From contig NZ_CP046913.1 in the NCBI RefSeq assembly GCF_009789675.1, positions 1,488,001-1,552,000 of the forward strand: a DNA stretch of 64,000 nucleotides, given 5' to 3'. How positions within the stretch are numbered: the first letter of the stretch is position 1; every line of letters starts with the position of its first letter. The notes under the pieces were generated by a model. The model had not been told where the DNA came from, did not search any database, and saw only the letters and a list, made by a program, of their open reading frames with translations. Both the position numbers and the translations under genes were made by a program. Positions 9,281 through 18,044 of this stretch are shown here, one piece after another. Source of the DNA: Paraburkholderia acidisoli. Lineage in GTDB: Bacteria > Pseudomonadota > Gammaproteobacteria > Burkholderiales > Burkholderiaceae.

Positions 9281-10873
9281 GTGCTCTCTACCGCCAACAT
9301 CACCATGCAATTCGGGCCGAAGCCCTTGTTCGAGAACATCTCGGTCAAATTCGGCGAAGGCAACCGCTATGGCCTGATCGGCGCGAACGGTTGCGGCAAG
9401 TCCACGTTCATGAAAATCCTGGGCGGCGACCTCGAGCAAAGCTCGGGCAACGTCATCCTCGAACCGAACGTGCGTCTCGGCAAACTGCGCCAGGATCAGT
9501 TCGCCTACGAAGACGTGCGCGTGCTCGACGTCGTCATGATGGGCCACACCGAAATGTGGGCCGCAATGAGCGAGCGCGACGCGATCTACGCGAACCCCGA
9601 GGCCACCGACGACGACTACATGCACGCCGCCGAACTCGAGGCGAAATTCGCCGAGTACGACGGCTACACGGCCGAGGCGCGCGCGGGCGAACTGCTGCTC
9701 GGCATCGGCATCGACACGGAATTCCACAACGGCACGATGAGCGGCGTGGCGCCGGGCTGGAAGCTGCGCGTGCTGCTGGCACAGGCGCTGTTCTCGAAGC
9801 CGGACGTGCTCCTGCTCGACGAACCGACCAACAACCTCGACATCAACTCGATCCGTTGGCTGGAAGATGTTCTGAACGAGTACAACTCGACCATGATCAT
9901 CATTTCCCACGATCGACACTTCCTGAACCAGGTCTGCACGCACATGGCGGACATGGACTACGGCACGCTCAAGGTCTATCCGGGCAACTACGACGACTAC
10001 ATGCTGGCGAGCACGCAGGCGCGCGAGCGCCAGCAGAACGCCAACGCCAAGGCGAAAGAACGCGTGGCGGACCTGCAAGACTTCGTGCGCCGCTTCTCGG
10101 CGAACAAGTCGAAGGCGCGTCAGGCCACCAGCCGTCTGAAGATGATCGACAAGATCAAGATCGAGGAATTCAAGCCGTCGTCGCGTCAGAACCCGTTCAT
10201 CCGTTTCGAGTTCGAGAAGAAGCTGCACAACATCGTCGTGGTCGCGGACGAGATCACGAAGACCTACGAGCGCCGCATCTTCAACAAATTCACGATCAGC
10301 GTGCAGCCGGGCGAGCGTATCGCGATCATCGGCGAAAACGGCGCGGGCAAGACCACACTGCTGCGCTCGCTGCTGGGCAATGTCGCGGTCGATAACGGCT
10401 CGGTGAAGTGGGCCGAAAACGCGAGCATCGGCTATATGCCGCAGGACACGTACGAAGAGTTCCCGAGCGACGTCACGCTGATGGACTGGATCGACCAGTA
10501 CCGCCAGGAAGGCGACGACGAGCAGTCCGTGCGCGGCACGCTCGGCCGCCTGCTGTTCAACGCCGACGACATCCGCAAGTCGGTCAAGGTACTGTCGGGC
10601 GGCGAGAAGGGCCGCATGATCTGGGGCAAGCTGATGCTCGGCCGCCACAACGTGCTGCTGATGGACGAGCCCACCAACCACATGGACATGGAATCGATCG
10701 AGTCGCTGCAGATCGCGCTGGAAAAGTTCGAAGGCACGCTGATCTTCGTTTCGCACGACCGCGAATTCGTGAACGGCCTCGCGAACCGCATTATCGAAGT
10801 GAAGACGGACGGCAAGATCAACGACTACAGCGGCAATTACGAAGACTTCCTGGCGAGCCAGGGTCTGCATTGA
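9281..10873 (+). CDS. ybiT: ABC-F ATPase YbiT (ribosome-associated energy-dependent factor)
   Basis: Soluble ABC-F protein of 530 residues, the same length as E. coli YbiT. Such factors bind the ribosomal E site and relieve stalled translation. Domain 1 has Walker [10 protein letters not shown] (34-42) and the YbiT-type degenerate signature [15 protein letters not shown] before [11 protein letters not shown]. The interdomain linker (about 240-310) is charged. Domain 2 has GENGAGKTT (about 350), LSGGEKGRM and [11 protein letters not shown]. Translation starts at GTG (9281), with GGGA 7 bp upstream. Monocistronic, with its own terminator. Confidence 0.93.
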   Translation: MLSTANITMQFGPKPLFENISVKFGEGNRYGLIGANGCGKSTFMKILGGDLEQSSGNVILEPNVRLGKLRQDQFAYEDVRVLDVVMMGHTEMWAAMSERDAIYANPEATDDDYMHAAELEAKFAEYDGYTAEARAGELLLGIGIDTEFHNGTMSGVAPGWKLRVLLAQALFSKPDVLLLDEPTNNLDINSIRWLEDVLNEYNSTMIIISHDRHFLNQVCTHMADMDYGTLKVYPGNYDDYMLASTQARERQQNANAKAKERVADLQDFVRRFSANKSKARQATSRLKMIDKIKIEEFKPSSRQNPFIRFEFEKKLHNIVVVADEITKTYERRIFNKFTISVQPGERIAIIGENGAGKTTLLRSLLGNVAVDNGSVKWAENASIGYMPQDTYEEFPSDVTLMDWIDQYRQEGDDEQSVRGTLGRLLFNADDIRKSVKVLSGGEKGRMIWGKLMLGRHNVLLMDEPTNHMDMESIESLQIALEKFEGTLIFVSHDREFVNGLANRIIEVKTDGKINDYSGNYEDFLASQGLH

Positions 10874-10896
10874 GTGTTGGCTGATTGCGGTAAATG

Positions 10897-10928
10897 AAAC
10901 GGGCGACGCTAACCACGTCGCCCGTTTT
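10897..10928 (+). terminator. Bidirectional terminator after ybiT
   Basis: AAACGGGCGACG (10897-10908) pairs perfectly with CGTCGCCCGTTT (10916-10927). The loop is 7 nt and Ts follow. It sits between two convergent genes. Confidence 0.88.
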
Positions 10929-10951
10929 TCATTATGTCGCGCAAACCAACG

Positions 10952-11692
10952 TCAATCGCTGTACTGCATGCCCTTCGGCACACCGTATTGCCCGTTGCGG
11001 TATCCGAGCGTGACGCTCACGCGCTTCGCGGGCTGATCCTTGCTTGCGCAATCGTCCTTGGTGGGCGTGTTGATCGTGTGCACCGACTTTTCCGTCACCT
11101 TGAGCGCCGCATAGCCGTCCTTGCCCGCCGGGCCGAGATCGAGCGTGCGCGTCGTGGCGTCGAAGCTGCCCGCGCAATTGCCGTCCCAGTCGCCCGTGGA
11201 CTCGCTCATTACCAGACGGTCGAGTACGACGCGCAGGCTGCCGCCGTCGATCACGTACAGGCTCAACGCGGTCGCGTCGTAGGGGCTGACGCGCGACGAC
11301 CCACCGTGCGACACGCGCACTCCGAATGCACGACTCGCGGGCGTGAGCTGGTAGCGCGCCGTGTCGAGCTCGAGCTTCTCGAAGCGCATCGCGTCGTACG
11401 TGATCGCCGCCGGCTGGAACCGATGCGCGACGATCGCGCCCGTCTTCGTGTCCGCGACGAGCACTTCGAGATCGTCGCTGCCCTGATCCTCGCTGTTGCC
11501 CTTTTGCGGCAGCGGCAGCGCCGCGATCGTGAGCGCCTCGTTCGCCGGCCAGACCTTGCAGGCCGCGTGTTCGGTGTCGAGCGTGCGGCCCGGATGCAGC
11601 TGCTGCGTCCATTGCGCGTAGTGGTCTTCGCAGCCCGCGTGCGCGAGCGCGGGAACGAGCAGGGCGGCGAGGCCAATGAGCGTGCGGTTCAT
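10952..11692 (-). CDS. Unknown periplasmic protein
   Basis: 246 residues. I do not recognise a named family. The start MNRTLIGLAALLVPALAHAGCEDH gives a clean signal peptide with cleavage after AHA (about residue 18), so I prefer it to an upstream ATG at 11803. The mature part is beta-rich with several Cys residues, and resembles a proteobacterial secreted protein that handles a soluble ligand or the cell wall. It is divergent from the nitronate monooxygenase gene, with an FNR-like sequence in the 225-bp gap between them. Confidence 0.75.
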   Translation of the reverse strand: MNRTLIGLAALLVPALAHAGCEDHYAQWTQQLHPGRTLDTEHAACKVWPANEALTIAALPLPQKGNSEDQGSDDLEVLVADTKTGAIVAHRFQPAAITYDAMRFEKLELDTARYQLTPASRAFGVRVSHGGSSRVSPYDATALSLYVIDGGSLRVVLDRLVMSESTGDWDGNCAGSFDATTRTLDLGPAGKDGYAALKVTEKSVHTINTPTKDDCASKDQPAKRVSVTLGYRNGQYGVPKGMQYSD

Positions 11693-11789
11693 GAACGCGA
11701 GAGCGAGTGGAGGAGCGCACGAGTATAAGCGCGCGACCGAAAGGCTTCGGCAAGGCGCCCCGCATTCGCAAATCCTTTTAATCGACGTG

Positions 11790-11803
11790 TTGATAAAAAT
11801 CAC
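11790..11803. promoter_or_regulatory. FNR/Anr-like box
   Basis: TTGATAAAAATCAC matches TTGAT-N4-ATCAA at 9 of 10 fixed bases. It lies between divergent genes, 98 bp from one start and 115 bp from the other. I see no well-placed -10 hexamer, so its function is uncertain. Confidence 0.35.
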
Positions 11804-11917
11804 GCAGTCTTAAACCCGCCGCGCCGCTGGGCAGTTGTCTTGAGAAAAGGCAAAAATTTCCGGCGATGGCAAGCGACCATTAGCGCTTTGTCATCGACTA
11901 AAGCCAGGCGGGTCACC

Positions 11918-13108
11918 ATGTTTCCTACACACTCCTTCGCGCCACTCGAGATTCGCGGCCGTCAGCTGCTGCCCATCGTGCAAGGCGGCATGGGCGTTGG
12001 TATTTCGGCGCACCGGCTCGCGGGCAGCGTCGCGCGTGAGGGCGCGCTCGGCACCATCGCCAGCATCGACCTGCGTCATCATCACGCGGACCTCATGGAG
12101 ATGTGCCGCGCCGATCCCTCGCACGACACGCTCGCCCGCGCGAACCTGATCGCGCTCGGCCGCGAGATCGCCGCGGCGCGCAAGGTCGCGGGCGGCAACG
12201 GCATGATCGCCGTGAACGTGATGAAGGCGGTGAACGCGCATGCCGACTACGTGCGCGCCGCCTGCGAGCACGGCGCCGACGCCATCGTCATGGGCGCGGG
12301 CCTGCCGCTCGATCTGCCCGACCTCACGGCGGGCGTGGATATCGCGCTCGTGCCCATACTCTCGGATGCGCGCGGCGTGGCGCTCGTGCTCAAGAAGTGG
12401 CTGAAGAAGGGCCGTTTGCCCGACGCCATCGTGATCGAGCATCCGGCGCACGCGGGCGGCCACCTGGGCGTGACCGACATCGCCGACATGGGCAACGAAC
12501 GCTTCGAGTTCGCGAAGATCTTCGAAGAACTCGAAGGCGTCTACGCCTCGCTCGGCATCACGCGGCGCGACGTGCCGCTCGTGGTGGCGGGCGGCATCAA
12601 CAGTCATGACGCGGTGCGCCAGTGGCTCGAAGCGGGCGCGAACGGCGTGCAGATCGGCACGCCGTTCGCGGTGACGGAAGAGGGCGACGCGCACCCCGAC
12701 TTCAAGCGCGTGCTCGCCGGCGCGCAGCCGGAAGACATTGTCGAATTCGTGAGCGTTACCGGCTTGCCCGCGCGCGCCGTGAAAACGCCGTGGCTCGAGC
12801 GCTACTTGCGCAACGAGTCGCGCATCCGCCAGAAGATCGGCTCGCTCAAGCTCGCCTGCCCGACGAGCCTCGAATGTCTTTCCGCGTGCGGCCTGCGCGA
12901 CGGCATCGAAAAGTTCGGGCACTTCTGCATCGACACGCGTCTGGCGGCAGCGTTGCGCGGCGACGTCGCCAATGGTCTCTTCTTCCGCGGCCGCGAAGCG
13001 TTGCCGTTCGGCAACGCCATACGCAGCGTGCGCGACCTGCTGGAACTGCTGCTCACCGGTGCTGCGCGACCGGCGGTCGCAGCGCGGGCGGCGTTCGCGC
13101 TCGCTTGA
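11918..13108 (+). CDS. Nitronate monooxygenase family flavoprotein
   Basis: FMN-dependent TIM-barrel protein of 396 residues (nitronate monooxygenase / 2-nitropropane dioxygenase family), which oxidises alkyl nitronates. Visible motifs are VQGGMGVGIS near the N-terminus, HPAHAGGHLG around the catalytic His, GGINSHDAVRQWLEAGANGVQIGTPF for phosphate binding, and a C-terminal Cys-rich CPTSLECLSACGLRD segment. I chose ATG 11918; an in-frame ATG at 11840 would add 26 basic residues without a ribosome site. Its stop codon overlaps an FNR-like box serving ompW. This long subgroup has a C-terminal extension of unknown use. Confidence 0.87.
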   Translation: MFPTHSFAPLEIRGRQLLPIVQGGMGVGISAHRLAGSVAREGALGTIASIDLRHHHADLMEMCRADPSHDTLARANLIALGREIAAARKVAGGNGMIAVNVMKAVNAHADYVRAACEHGADAIVMGAGLPLDLPDLTAGVDIALVPILSDARGVALVLKKWLKKGRLPDAIVIEHPAHAGGHLGVTDIADMGNERFEFAKIFEELEGVYASLGITRRDVPLVVAGGINSHDAVRQWLEAGANGVQIGTPFAVTEEGDAHPDFKRVLAGAQPEDIVEFVSVTGLPARAVKTPWLERYLRNESRIRQKIGSLKLACPTSLECLSACGLRDGIEKFGHFCIDTRLAAALRGDVANGLFFRGREALPFGNAIRSVRDLLELLLTGAARPAVAARAAFALA

Positions 13109-13118
13109 TAAAACTCAA
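13105..13118 (+). promoter_or_regulatory. FNR/Anr-like activator box of ompW
   Basis: TTGATAAAACTCAA matches the FNR consensus TTGAT-N4-ATCAA at 9 of 10 positions. Its centre (13111.5) predicts a start site at 13153 for an activator at -41.5. The hexamer GACAAT at 13141-13146 sits exactly where the -10 should be. It lies 82 bp before the ompW ATG. Confidence 0.5.
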
Positions 13119-13199
13119 TGCTGCGCCGCACCCCGTCTCTGACAATTTGCAGGTAGTCACAAAGCGTACAGAAGCGACCAACAGGAACGGGGAATTTCG

Positions 13200-13841
13200 A
13201 TGCAAGTCATTACCAAAATCGCCGCTGCCGCGGCTCTTGCCATGGGCGCGGCCATGTTCGCGGCGCCGGCCAGCGCAGCCGGTTCGCCCGACTCGGGCAT
13301 CTACGCGGGCGACTGGCTCGTGCGCCTGCGTGCCATCGACATCATGCCGGACGCGCGCTCGAGCGCCACGCTCAATACGCTCGGTACCAACGTGAACAAC
13401 GCGCTCGTGCCCGAGCTGGACTTCACCTACATGGCGACGAACAACATTGGCGTGGAGCTGATTCTGGGCACGTCGCGCAACCAGGTCACCTCGAAGATCG
13501 GCGCGCTCGGCGGAGTTGGCGTGCTGCCCCCCACGCTGCTGCTGCAATACCACTTCAACAACGCGGGCAAAGTGCGGCCGTACGTGGGCGCGGGCCTGAA
13601 CTACACGCTGTTCTACAACAACGGTCTGCACGCCGGCGGCGAGTCGGTGTCGATCAACAACCACAGCTTCGGTCCGGCGCTGCAGTTCGGTATCGACTTT
13701 CAGGTCACGAAGCGCGTGTTCGTGAACGCGGATATCAAGAAGATCTGGATGCACACCGACGCGTCGCTCGGGGGAACGCCGCTCGGTACGCTGCATATCG
13801 ATCCGCTCGTGGTGGGTCTCGGCGTCGGCATGAAATTCTGA
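13200..13841 (+). CDS. ompW: OmpW-family outer membrane protein
   Basis: Eight-stranded outer membrane beta-barrel of 213 residues, forming a narrow hydrophobic channel. The signal peptide runs to about residue 26 (APASA). The mature start GDWLVRLRAIDIMPD, the strand PELDFTYMATNNIGVELILG, and VRPYVGAGLNYTLFYN are typical. The last residue is Phe, as the BAM assembly signal requires. AGGAACGGGG precedes the ATG. It has its own predicted FNR-type promoter and terminator. In enterobacteria ompW is known to be FNR-controlled. Confidence 0.93.
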   Translation: MQVITKIAAAAALAMGAAMFAAPASAAGSPDSGIYAGDWLVRLRAIDIMPDARSSATLNTLGTNVNNALVPELDFTYMATNNIGVELILGTSRNQVTSKIGALGGVGVLPPTLLLQYHFNNAGKVRPYVGAGLNYTLFYNNGLHAGGESVSINNHSFGPALQFGIDFQVTKRVFVNADIKKIWMHTDASLGGTPLGTLHIDPLVVGLGVGMKF

Positions 13842-13861
13842 GCGCCGCTTGACCTCTTCTG

Positions 13862-13888
13862 AAACGCCGGCGCTGTCCGGCGTTTTTT
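13862..13888 (+). terminator. ompW terminator
   Basis: AAACGCCGG (13862-13870) pairs with CCGGCGTTT (13877-13885). The loop is 6 nt, and a run of six Ts closes it. Confidence 0.88.
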
Positions 13889-13903
13889 ATTGCCGGGAAG
13901 CGC

Positions 13904-14107
13904 TCAGGCGCCGTCTTTCTGGAACCGCATGGCCGTGCCTTCGCGCTGGATGCGGTCCCAGACGGCCTGTTTTTCCTCGTCGCTCAGAAACACCCAGTTG
14001 GACACTTCCATCGCGGTGCGGCCGCAGCCTTTGCAGATGTCGTCGAAGAGCGTCGAGCAAACGCCGATGCACGGGCTGTCGGGGAGTTCGTGAAGATTGG
14101 ATGCCAT
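13904..14107 (-). CDS. DUF1289 family small Cys-rich protein
   Basis: 67 residues. It shows the conserved SPCIGVCSTLFDDICKGCGR pattern, with four Cys residues in a CxxxC...CxGC arrangement that could bind a metal or iron-sulfur cluster. A WVFLSDEEKQAVWDRI helix follows, as in DUF1289 proteins. The biochemical role of the family is not established. It is convergent with ompW and probably uses the shared hairpin as a terminator. Confidence 0.85.
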   Translation of the reverse strand: MASNLHELPDSPCIGVCSTLFDDICKGCGRTAMEVSNWVFLSDEEKQAVWDRIQREGTAMRFQKDGA

Positions 14108-14451
14108 CGGAAAGCCTTGGGGCGGGATGCCGGCATGCCGCGCGGCGAGCGGGCGGTAGCGGCGAAAGCAGGAACAAAAGCGCAGCGAAACCCCGCTATG
14201 TTAACTCAAACGCTGCCGATGCCCGCCGATACCCCTCGACACCCAGCGACCTACCGTTGACACCGCATCGACCCCGCATCGGCAACCCGCTGTCCCCACG
14301 GGCGCAGTCCATGCCCGAAAGAAAGCCGGCTGCAAGCTATGCGCAATAACTTGCCGCGTTCGCAAGGGCTGCGCCGATCGTGCCGCGCGGCGATGAAGCG
14401 GCCCGGGCCAGGAAAGCGGTCGAACCGATGCGCCGTTCCAACGGTTTTTTA

Positions 14452-14479
14452 TGGACACGGGCCCGGAAACGGCTAAAAT
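14452..14479 (+). promoter_or_regulatory. Predicted sigma-70 promoter of potFGHI
   Basis: TGGACA (14452-14457) lies 16 bp from TAAAAT (14474-14479), close to consensus at both hexamers. A start near 14486 would leave a leader of about 225 nt before potF. Confidence 0.5.
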
Positions 14480-14551
14480 TGCGCGCGATTTACCGTCGAC
14501 GCGCAACCCGCCGGAGTCGCGCGCGGCACGTGTTTCAGACGTGTTCCGTTT

Positions 14552-14588
14552 GCGCGACACAGCGGCGCGACACAGCGGCGTTTTTTTT
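14552..14588 (+). repeat. 13-bp tandem repeat followed by T8 in the potF leader
   Basis: GCGCGACACAGCG occurs twice in exact tandem (14552-14564 and 14565-14577), followed by GCG and eight Ts (14581-14588). GTCGCGC at 14516-14522 can pair with the GCGCGAC of either copy, so an attenuator-like hairpin is possible. Confidence 0.5.
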
Positions 14589-14710
14589 GTCGGGTAGCGG
14601 GTTTGATGGTAGGTTCGGTAAATTCTGGGGGTCGCGCACGGGCGCGGCATCGAGCGCGGTATCAAGCGAGGCAGGCGTCCGGCTGGGGCCGGAAAGGATC
14701 GGAGAACGGA

Positions 14711-15811
14711 ATGAAGAAAGGGGTGGTGGCGCAACTGGCCGTGGTCGCGCTGTGCGCGGCGCCGTGGCTGTCGTCGGTGGCGAAAGACACGCAGCTGAAC
14801 GTGTACAACTGGTCCGATTACATCGCCAAAGACACGATTCCGAACTTCACGAAGCAAACCGGCATCAACGTCAAGTACGACAACTACGACAGCGACGACA
14901 CGCTGCAGGCCAAGCTGCTCGCGGGCAATTCGGGCTACGACATCGTCGTGCCCACCAGCAACTACGCGGGCAAGCAGATCGCCGCCAATATCTTCGCGCC
15001 GCTCGACAAGTCGAAGATCCCTAATCTCAAGTATCTCGATCCGCAACTGATGGCGCTGGTCGCCGGCGCGGACCCGGGCAACAAGTACGCGGTGCCCTGG
15101 GCCTACGGCACCACGGGTCTTGCCTACAACGTCACCAAGGCGCAGCAGATCCTCGGCAAGAACGTGCCGCTGGATAACTGGGACATCCTTTTCAAGCCCG
15201 AGAACATCTCGAAGCTGAAGGCTTGCGGCGTTTCCGTGCTCGACGCGCCGGACCAGATGTTCGCGGCGGCGCTGCACTACATCGGCAAGGATCCGCTTTC
15301 GACGAATCCGGACGACTATCGCGCCGCGCTCGCGATGATGAAGAAGATCCGCCCGTACATCACGCAGTTCAACTCGTCGGGCTATATCAACGACATGGTT
15401 GGCGGCGACGTCTGCTTCGCGTACGGCTGGTCGGGCGACGTCGTGATCGCCAAGCATCGCGCGATCGAGGCGAAGAAGCCGTACAAGATCGAGTACTACA
15501 TCCCGAAGGGCGGCGCGCCGATCTGGTTCGACGTGATGGTGATTCCGAAGGACGCGCAGCACAAGGACGCGGCCGAACAGTGGATCAACTACATCGAAAC
15601 GCCGCAGGTCCACGCCGCGATCACCAACGCCGTGTACTACCCGAGCGCGAACGCCGAAGCACGCAAGTACGTGGACAAGGACATCGCCAACGATCCGGCC
15701 GTGTATCCGTCGCCGGAAGTGCTCAAGACGCTGTTCCTGCTCAAGCCGCTGCCGCCGGAAATCCAGCGCTTGCAAACGCGTCTGTGGACCGAGTTCAAGT
15801 CGGGCCGCTGA
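14711..15811 (+). CDS. potF: Putrescine/polyamine ABC importer, periplasmic binding protein
   Basis: Binding protein of 366 residues (E. coli PotF is 370), in the spermidine/putrescine family. The signal peptide is residues 1 to about 22. The mature N-terminus LNVYNWSDYIAKDTIPNFTKQ is diagnostic; its Trp/Asp residues line the polyamine pocket. WAYGTTGLAYN, FAYGWSGDV and IPKGGAPIWFDVM are further family segments. GGAG lies 8 bp before ATG 14711; an earlier in-frame ATG (14603) would destroy the signal peptide. First gene of potFGHI, with a terminator-like hairpin before potG. Confidence 0.94.
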   Translation: MKKGVVAQLAVVALCAAPWLSSVAKDTQLNVYNWSDYIAKDTIPNFTKQTGINVKYDNYDSDDTLQAKLLAGNSGYDIVVPTSNYAGKQIAANIFAPLDKSKIPNLKYLDPQLMALVAGADPGNKYAVPWAYGTTGLAYNVTKAQQILGKNVPLDNWDILFKPENISKLKACGVSVLDAPDQMFAAALHYIGKDPLSTNPDDYRAALAMMKKIRPYITQFNSSGYINDMVGGDVCFAYGWSGDVVIAKHRAIEAKKPYKIEYYIPKGGAPIWFDVMVIPKDAQHKDAAEQWINYIETPQVHAAITNAVYYPSANAEARKYVDKDIANDPAVYPSPEVLKTLFLLKPLPPEIQRLQTRLWTEFKSGR

Positions 15812-15874
15812 TGTGACCCACGAGGCGAGGCGCGGCCGGCAAGGCGCGGGCGCGCCGCCTGAGCGTTTTACCCG

Positions 15875-15903
15875 AGCCCTCGGCATGCCGCCGGGGGCTT
15901 TGT
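15875..15903 (+). terminator. Intercistronic hairpin between potF and potG
   Basis: AGCCCTCGGC (15875-15884) pairs with GCCGGGGGCT (15890-15899) over 10 bp with one G-T pair, and TTTGTTC follows. The T run is weak, so partial termination is more likely than a full stop. This would make potF mRNA more abundant than the rest. Confidence 0.55.
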
Positions 15904-15945
15904 TCGTCAACACCCGACCAGCAACAAGGCAGGGCAGAGAGAATC

Positions 15946-17115
15946 ATGAGTGACCAGTCGAGCGTGCCGGCAGCAGCCGGTGCGTCGCCTTCGGGCTTCG
16001 CCGCGGCCAGTAGCGCCGATTCCGCCGCGGACAACTTCGTGCAGGTTGTCGACGTCGTCAAGAAGTTTGGCGAGACGACGGCCGTCAAGGGCGTCAATCT
16101 TTCGGTAAAAAAGGGCGAGCTGTTCGCGCTGCTCGGCAGTTCGGGCTGCGGCAAGTCCACCTTGCTGCGCATGCTCGCGGGCCTCGAAACCGTCACGTCG
16201 GGCAAGATCCTGATCGACGGTGAGGACCTCGCCGCGCTGCCGCCGTATCGCCGTCCGGTCAACATGATGTTCCAGTCGTATGCGCTCTTTCCGCACATGA
16301 CGGTCGAGTCGAACGTCGGTTTCGGGCTGCGTCAGGAAGGCGTGAAGAAAGCCGAGTTGCAGGAGCGCGTGGCCAATGCGCTCGAACTCGTGCAGATGTC
16401 GCGGTTCGCGAAGCGCAAGCCGCATCAGCTTTCGGGCGGTCAGCAGCAGCGCGTGGCGCTCGCGCGCTCGCTCGTGAAGCGCCCGAAGCTGCTGTTGCTC
16501 GACGAGCCGATGTCGGCGCTCGACAAGCAGATTCGCCAGCGCACACAGATCGAACTCGTCAACATCCTCGATAAAGTGGGCGTTACCTGCATCATGGTCA
16601 CGCACGATCAGGAAGAGGCGATGACGATGGCGGGGCGCCTCGCCGTGATGAGCGAAGGCCAGATCGTGCAGCTCGGCACGCCCAACGAAGTCTACGAATA
16701 TCCGAACAGCCGTTTTTCGGCGGAATTCATCGGCTCGACGAACCTGTTCGACGGCAACGTGGTGGAAGACGAGCCCGATCACGTGTTCGTGGAGTCGCCG
16801 GATCTGCCCGTGCGCCTCTACGTGAACCACGGCATCACCGGGCCGCTCGGCATGCCCGTGACGATCTCGGTGCGCCCCGAGCGCATCGCGCTCACGCGCA
16901 AGCCGCCCGAAGGCACCTTCAACTGGGGCCGCGGCATCGTCAAGAACATCGCTTACATGGGCGGCTATTCGCTCTATCACGTGAAGCTCGACTCGGGCAA
17001 AACCGTGGTCGCGAACATGTCGAGCCTCGCGCTCTCCGAGATCGACTCGCCCACCTGGGAAGACGAGGTCTACGTGCGCTGGAGCGCCTCGGCCGGGGTG
17101 GTGCTGACGTCATGA
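15946..17115 (+). CDS. potG: Polyamine ABC importer, ATPase
   Basis: ATPase of 389 residues. Walker A GSSGCGKST is at about 64-72, with Q-loop MFQSYALFPHMT, signature LSGGQQQRVALARSL, Walker B LLLLDEPMSALD and H-loop VTHDQEE. A TOBE domain forms the last 110 residues (TISVRPERIAL). The first 28 residues are an Ala/Ser-rich tail not needed for the fold. It overlaps potH by 4 bp (ATGA), so translation is coupled. Confidence 0.94.
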   Translation: MSDQSSVPAAAGASPSGFAAASSADSAADNFVQVVDVVKKFGETTAVKGVNLSVKKGELFALLGSSGCGKSTLLRMLAGLETVTSGKILIDGEDLAALPPYRRPVNMMFQSYALFPHMTVESNVGFGLRQEGVKKAELQERVANALELVQMSRFAKRKPHQLSGGQQQRVALARSLVKRPKLLLLDEPMSALDKQIRQRTQIELVNILDKVGVTCIMVTHDQEEAMTMAGRLAVMSEGQIVQLGTPNEVYEYPNSRFSAEFIGSTNLFDGNVVEDEPDHVFVESPDLPVRLYVNHGITGPLGMPVTISVRPERIALTRKPPEGTFNWGRGIVKNIAYMGGYSLYHVKLDSGKTVVANMSSLALSEIDSPTWEDEVYVRWSASAGVVLTS

Positions 17116-18044
17116 CCGGCACGCTCAGGAATCTCCTGCACTGGCCGGTCAAGCGCTTCAATCTGACCGGCCGCACGGCGGTGGTGGCGGGGCCGTTCTT
17201 CTGGCTGCTGCTGTTCTTCCTCGTGCCGTTCATCCTGGTGGTGAAGATCAGCTTCGCCGACCAGCAGCTCGGCATTCCGCCGTACACGGAACTCACCTCG
17301 TTCGCCGATGGCGTCCTGCACGTCGCGCTCGATTTTTCGCACTACGCGTTTCTGTTCCAGGACAGCCTGTACTTCGCGACCTACGTGAATTCGGTGGTCG
17401 TGGCGGGCATCTCGACGCTGCTGTGCCTGCTCATCGGTTACCCGATGGCGTATTACATCGCGCGCTCGAATCCGGCCTCGCGCAACATCCTCATGATGGC
17501 CGTGATGCTGCCGTTCTGGACCTCGTTCCTGATTCGCGTGTATGCGTGGATCGGCATTCTCAAGAACAACGGACTCCTGAACAACTTCCTGATGTCGATC
17601 GGCATCATCCATTCGCCGCTGGAGCTGTATCACACGAATACGGCGGTTTATATCGGCATGGTGTATTCGTATTTGCCGTTCCTCGTGATGCCGCTCTACG
17701 CGCATCTCGTGAAGATGGACCTCACGCTGCTCGAAGCCGCCTACGATCTGGGCGCGAAACCGTGGCGCGCGTTCCTCGAGATCACGCTGCCGCTCTCGAA
17801 GAACGGCATCATCGCGGGCTGCCTGCTGGTGTTCATTCCGGCGGTGGGCGAGTACGTGATTCCCGAGCTGCTCGGCGGCGCGAATACGCTGATGATCGGC
17901 CGCGTCATGTGGAACGAGTTCTTCGACAATGCCGACTGGCCGATGGCCTCCGCCGTGACCTGCGCGATGGTGTTGCTGCTGCTCGTGCCGATGGCGCTGT
18001 TCCAGCACTTCCAGGCGAAGGAACTGGAGGAGCGCGGCAAATGA
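17112..18044 (+). CDS. potH: Polyamine ABC importer, permease 1
   Basis: Inner-membrane subunit of 310 residues with about six helices. The first is at about 22-44 (PFFWLLLFFLVPFILVVKISF). The EAA loop that contacts the ATPase is EAAYDLGAKPWRAFLEITLPL. MGMVYSYLPFLVMPLY and FIPAVGEYVIPELLGG match PotH. It has 4-bp overlaps with potG upstream and potI downstream. Confidence 0.94.
   Translation: MTGTLRNLLHWPVKRFNLTGRTAVVAGPFFWLLLFFLVPFILVVKISFADQQLGIPPYTELTSFADGVLHVALDFSHYAFLFQDSLYFATYVNSVVVAGISTLLCLLIGYPMAYYIARSNPASRNILMMAVMLPFWTSFLIRVYAWIGILKNNGLLNNFLMSIGIIHSPLELYHTNTAVYIGMVYSYLPFLVMPLYAHLVKMDLTLLEAAYDLGAKPWRAFLEITLPLSKNGIIAGCLLVFIPAVGEYVIPELLGGANTLMIGRVMWNEFFDNADWPMASAVTCAMVLLLLVPMALFQHFQAKELEERGK

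Larger units (their letters stand above)
14108..14710. other. 603-bp gap: promoter and long leader of the potFGHI operon
   Basis: No convincing coding frame. The right part contains the predicted potF promoter (14452-14479), about 225 bp of leader, a 13-bp tandem repeat and a run of eight Ts. The left part (14108-14440) should hold the promoter of the DUF1289 gene; I see nothing else in it. Confidence 0.6.
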
